From NCBI GenBank assembly GCA_049609225.1, contig JBMYYH010000131.1:1-6513 (forward strand): a stretch of DNA of 6,513 nt. Reading direction: 5' to 3'. Shown here piece by piece: positions 4,292 to 6,513 of this stretch. Source of the DNA: GCA-2746235 sp049609225 (GTDB lineage: Bacteria; Planctomycetota; UBA1135). Every line of letters starts with the position of its first letter. The stretch's first letter is position 1. The notes beneath the pieces are model-generated. The model made no database searches, was not told the origin of the DNA, and worked only from the letters and a program-made list of their open reading frames with translations. A program made the translations under genes and the position numbers.

Positions 4292-6283
4292 ATGAAGTTC
4301 TTCGCCCCCTTGCGTGTCCTCCTTGTCCTCGGAACCGTTGCCGCGGCCCTGTCCCTCGGCCATTGCACAGCCCAAGCCGATGAAGGCGAATGGTTGCCGG
4401 AGCAACTGAAGGATCTCGACTTTGCTGCGTTCGCGGAACGTGGCCTGGAACTCTCCGCCGAAGATATCTGGAATGGCGAATCCGGCTTGTTGTCGGCCGC
4501 CGTGCAGATCAACGGCTGCAGTTCGAGTTTCGTTTCGGAGACCGGCCTGATCGTGACCAATCACCACTGTGGTTTCGGCGCGATCAATGCCGTGAGCAGT
4601 CTGGAGCATAACTATCTGGAAGAAGGCTTCTTCGCCGAAACCACGGGCGACGAAATCCCGGCGCCAGGTTATTCGGTGAGCTTCGTGCGTCGCTATGAGG
4701 ATGTCACGGCTTTGATCGAAGATGCTGCGGATGCAGCAGGCATGGATCCGGCCGCACGTTGGCAAGCGGTGCAGGCAGAACGTCGGCGCTTGGAGGAAGA
4801 GGCGAAGGGGCCGGATTCGAGCGCCATCGTGGTGCCTTACTTCGAGGGACGGGAATGGCGTCGGATTTGGCGCACGGTGTTGAACGATGTGCGTTTGGTC
4901 TACACGCCGCCACGTGCTGTGGGGGAGTATGGCGGAGAAACGGATAACTGGATGTGGCCACGTCACACCGGCGACTTCACCTTCTTCCGCACATACGTCG
5001 CACCGGACGGAAGTCCGGCCTCCTACTCCGAAGAGAATGTGCCTTACAACCCACCGCGTCACCTCGAGGTGTCGGACGAAGGCGTGGAGGAGGGAGACTT
5101 CGTGATGATCATGGGCTACCCCGGGCGCACGAGTCGTTATCTGAGTTCGATCGCCGTCGCAGGGCGGGAGTCTTACTACTACCCTGCACGTCGGGTGCTC
5201 TTTGATGCGGTCATCAAGGCTTATGAGGAGATCGGAACGCGTTCGCCGGAGCTGGAGTTGCAGGTGCAGTCGCGCATCAAGAGTTTCTCGAACGGCTACA
5301 AGAATGCGAAGGGCATGGTCTGGGGTTTGGCGAAGAACGATGTCGTCGAACGAAAGAACCAGGAGGAGAATGCATTCCGTCAGTGGGTCGCGATGGACCC
5401 GACGCGCCAGCACCGTTTCGGGGATGTGCTGGATCAGTTACTCGCACTGGACTTGGAAGTGTTCGAGCGCCAGCAACACGACTTTGTGTTAACGCAGATG
5501 CGTTACCGCAGTAGTGCTTTGCGTCAGATGATTGGTACTTTGATGCAGGGTGGTGCCGTGGAGGCTTCCAGCCTGGAAGACATGCTCGGCGAGATGGCGT
5601 TGGTGGATGAGCGCGCCTTGGGAATCCTGTTCGACATGGCCGACAAGCTACCGGCAGCAGAGCGCATTCCGTCTTATGACCAGTGGCGCGAAAACGGTGG
5701 CGATTTCAACAGCCTGCATAAACTTGCAGAGCTGATGATCGACGACCTCCGCGCGCAGGCGAACTTCCAAGACGCCATCGCAGGGCGTCGGATGGAGGTC
5801 GGTTCCTTGTGGATCGAAGCGCAGGAAGAATTCCGCGGCAAGAACTTTTACCCCGATGCAAACTCCACCTTGCGCGTCTCGACGGCAACAGTGAAGGGGT
5901 ATGCGCCACGGGATGGCGTCTGGCATGCGCCACACACGACGGTGGATGGCATGTTGGCCAAGCATGAAGGCGGCGGTGACTTTGATGTCCCTCGCGAGAT
6001 TAGTTCTGCAGTGCACGCCGATCCATCGAAGGGTGGCATTCACCTTTGCTTCCTCGCAGATGGAGATACCACCGGCGGCAACTCCGGTAGCCCGGTCGTC
6101 GATGGTAAAGGGCGCTTGGTCGGATTGAACTTCGACCGCGTTTTTGAAAATGTCAGCGGCGATTTCGGTTGGAATGCGGCGCGCTCGCGCAACATCTCGG
6201 TGGACATGGAATATGTCCTCTGGCTCATGCGCGACATCTGGCCGGCCGATCGCCTGCTCGATGAAATGGGAGTGGGTCGCTAG
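4292..6283 (+). CDS. S46 family dipeptidyl-peptidase, DPP11-like
   Basis: S46 enzymes are periplasmic serine exopeptidases that release dipeptides from the N-terminus of peptides. Residues 1-29 are a signal peptide ending in AQA, and the mature protein probably starts at Asp30. The chymotrypsin-like domain shows TNHHCGFG with catalytic His92, GGETDNWMWPRHTGDF (214-229) with Asp228 as the likely triad member (Asp218 is the alternative), and TTGGNSGSP with nucleophile Ser598. Arg616 in NFDR lies 18 residues after the serine. From memory, Arg673 in Porphyromonas gingivalis DPP11 lies the same distance after Ser655 and sets preference for Asp/Glu, whereas DPP7 has Gly there. The 663-residue length is shorter than the usual roughly 700-720, mostly between Asp228 and Ser598, where the helical domain sits. 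The start has AAGGGGG just upstream. It lies 73 bp downstream of the SurA-like gene and may have its own promoter. Confidence 0.95.
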   Translation: MKFFAPLRVLLVLGTVAAALSLGHCTAQADEGEWLPEQLKDLDFAAFAERGLELSAEDIWNGESGLLSAAVQINGCSSSFVSETGLIVTNHHCGFGAINAVSSLEHNYLEEGFFAETTGDEIPAPGYSVSFVRRYEDVTALIEDAADAAGMDPAARWQAVQAERRRLEEEAKGPDSSAIVVPYFEGREWRRIWRTVLNDVRLVYTPPRAVGEYGGETDNWMWPRHTGDFTFFRTYVAPDGSPASYSEENVPYNPPRHLEVSDEGVEEGDFVMIMGYPGRTSRYLSSIAVAGRESYYYPARRVLFDAVIKAYEEIGTRSPELELQVQSRIKSFSNGYKNAKGMVWGLAKNDVVERKNQEENAFRQWVAMDPTRQHRFGDVLDQLLALDLEVFERQQHDFVLTQMRYRSSALRQMIGTLMQGGAVEASSLEDMLGEMALVDERALGILFDMADKLPAAERIPSYDQWRENGGDFNSLHKLAELMIDDLRAQANFQDAIAGRRMEVGSLWIEAQEEFRGKNFYPDANSTLRVSTATVKGYAPRDGVWHAPHTTVDGMLAKHEGGGDFDVPREISSAVHADPSKGGIHLCFLADGDTTGGNSGSPVVDGKGRLVGLNFDRVFENVSGDFGWNAARSRNISVDMEYVLWLMRDIWPADRLLDEMGVGR

Positions 6284-6294
6284 TCGACCCGCTC
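6270..6294. terminator. Hairpin centred on shared stop codons, possible bidirectional terminator
   Basis: Bases 6270-6279 pair with 6285-6294 in a 10-bp stem (nine Watson-Crick pairs, one wobble) with a five-base loop, CTAGT. The loop holds the stop codons of both converging genes. No T-tract follows on either strand. Position and stem length suggest a role in ending both transcripts or in protecting their 3' ends. Confidence 0.45.
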
Positions 6295-6513
6295 GTAGTT
6301 CGCGCTGCCGTAGCGGAATCCAGTCACTGGGCCGCTGCCCTTTCGCTTGATGTCGAGGTCGTAGACCTGAATCCAATCGAAAAGAACGACATCCTGTTTC
6401 TTATCCCCTTGCCCCAGGGTGGCATGTGTGTCACGTGGCGTGTAGCCTCGGCGCTCAGACCACTCAATAAGTGCCCGCGTGACGCGCCCCTCCTGTGTAA
6501 TGGTGAAGATTGT
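6280..6513 (-). CDS. 3' end of an unidentified protein gene, cut by the window edge
   Basis: A reading frame is open on the minus strand from the right edge to a TAG at 6282-6280, giving the last 77 residues of a protein. The sequence has a mix of charged and aromatic residues typical of a folded domain, for example VTRALIEWSERRGYTPRD, VVLFDWIQVYDLDI and the final GFRYGSANYERVD. I do not recognise a family. Its stop shares the CTAG with the S46 stop, and a hairpin is centred there, as expected for a convergent gene pair. Third codon positions are about 69% GC, above the first positions at about 61%, which mildly favours this strand. The exact antisense register on the plus strand (6286-6513) is also open, so coding is likely but not certain. 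Confidence 0.6.
   Translation of the reverse strand, partial: TIFTITQEGRVTRALIEWSERRGYTPRDTHATLGQGDKKQDVVLFDWIQVYDLDIKRKGSGPVTGFRYGSANYERVD

Noticed and set aside
4292..4378. S46 protein as a lipoprotein through Cys25
   Set aside because: The residue before Cys25 is His, which does not fit a lipobox, and a good signal peptidase I site (AQA) follows at 27-29.
4277..5413. Open frame of 378 codons on the minus strand inside the S46 gene
   Set aside because: It is antisense to a clearly recognised peptidase with intact catalytic motifs. Its translation has no recognisable domain and has the His/Arg-rich look of a GC-rich shadow frame.
5648..6376. Open frame of 242 codons on the minus strand at the end of the S46 gene
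   Set aside because: It is in a different frame from the more protein-like minus-strand fragment ending at 6280, and most of it is antisense to conserved S46 sequence.
6286..6513. Plus-strand frame open to the window edge
   Set aside because: It is the exact antisense register of the minus-strand fragment. It has no start close to its beginning and weaker codon-position bias, so I favour the minus strand, though not decisively.
1..6513. tRNA or rRNA genes, CRISPR arrays, insertion sequences, attachment sites
   Set aside because: I saw no direct repeat arrays, transposase-like proteins, tRNA cloverleaf signatures or terminal inverted repeats. The gaps between genes are all under 100 bp.

Overview
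The window is compact, GC-rich bacterial chromosome with seven complete protein genes and the 3' end of an eighth. It has no RNA gene, mobile element or CRISPR array that I can see. The host is a diderm: there are two lipoproteins with lipoboxes, a SurA-like periplasmic chaperone, and an S46 dipeptidyl-peptidase, a family known from Gram-negative bacteria. Shine-Dalgarno signals are weak or absent at most starts. I lean towards a PVC-type or similar environmental phylum (Planctomycetota or Verrucomicrobiota), but this rests on general impression and not on a marker gene.

Layout. Positions 24-299 (+) encode a tiny acidic lipoprotein with a six-cysteine C-terminus. Convergent to it is a two-gene unit on the minus strand: glyoxalase I (1688-1311), then a tRNA-dihydrouridine synthase (1314-319) whose probable TTG start overlaps the glyoxalase stop as TTGA. 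Only 20 bp upstream of the glyoxalase start, an SDR oxidoreductase (1709-2455) runs on the plus strand. Three exported proteins follow on the plus strand: a metzincin-type zinc metalloprotease (2549-3373), a SurA-like lipoprotein lacking a parvulin domain (3376-4218), and an S46 dipeptidyl-peptidase (4292-6283). The S46 residues at the specificity position point to DPP11-type cleavage after Asp/Glu. A minus-strand gene enters from the right edge and stops at 6280, sharing a CTAG with the S46 stop.

How the genes fit together. The left half is cytosolic housekeeping: methylglyoxal detoxification, tRNA modification and a carbonyl reductase. The right half is an exported protein-handling group: an endoprotease, a chaperone-like lipoprotein and an exopeptidase that removes dipeptides. 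Joint work in protein turnover in the envelope is an inference from gene order.

The most notable structural signal is a strong intrinsic terminator (12-bp stem plus TTTTT, 3396-3428) after the metalloprotease gene. It lies inside what appears to be the signal-peptide coding region of the next gene, which starts 2 nt after the metalloprotease stop. Both tail-to-tail junctions carry hairpins with CTAG in the loop and no T-tract. I see no convincing evidence of a wholly new defence or mobile system.
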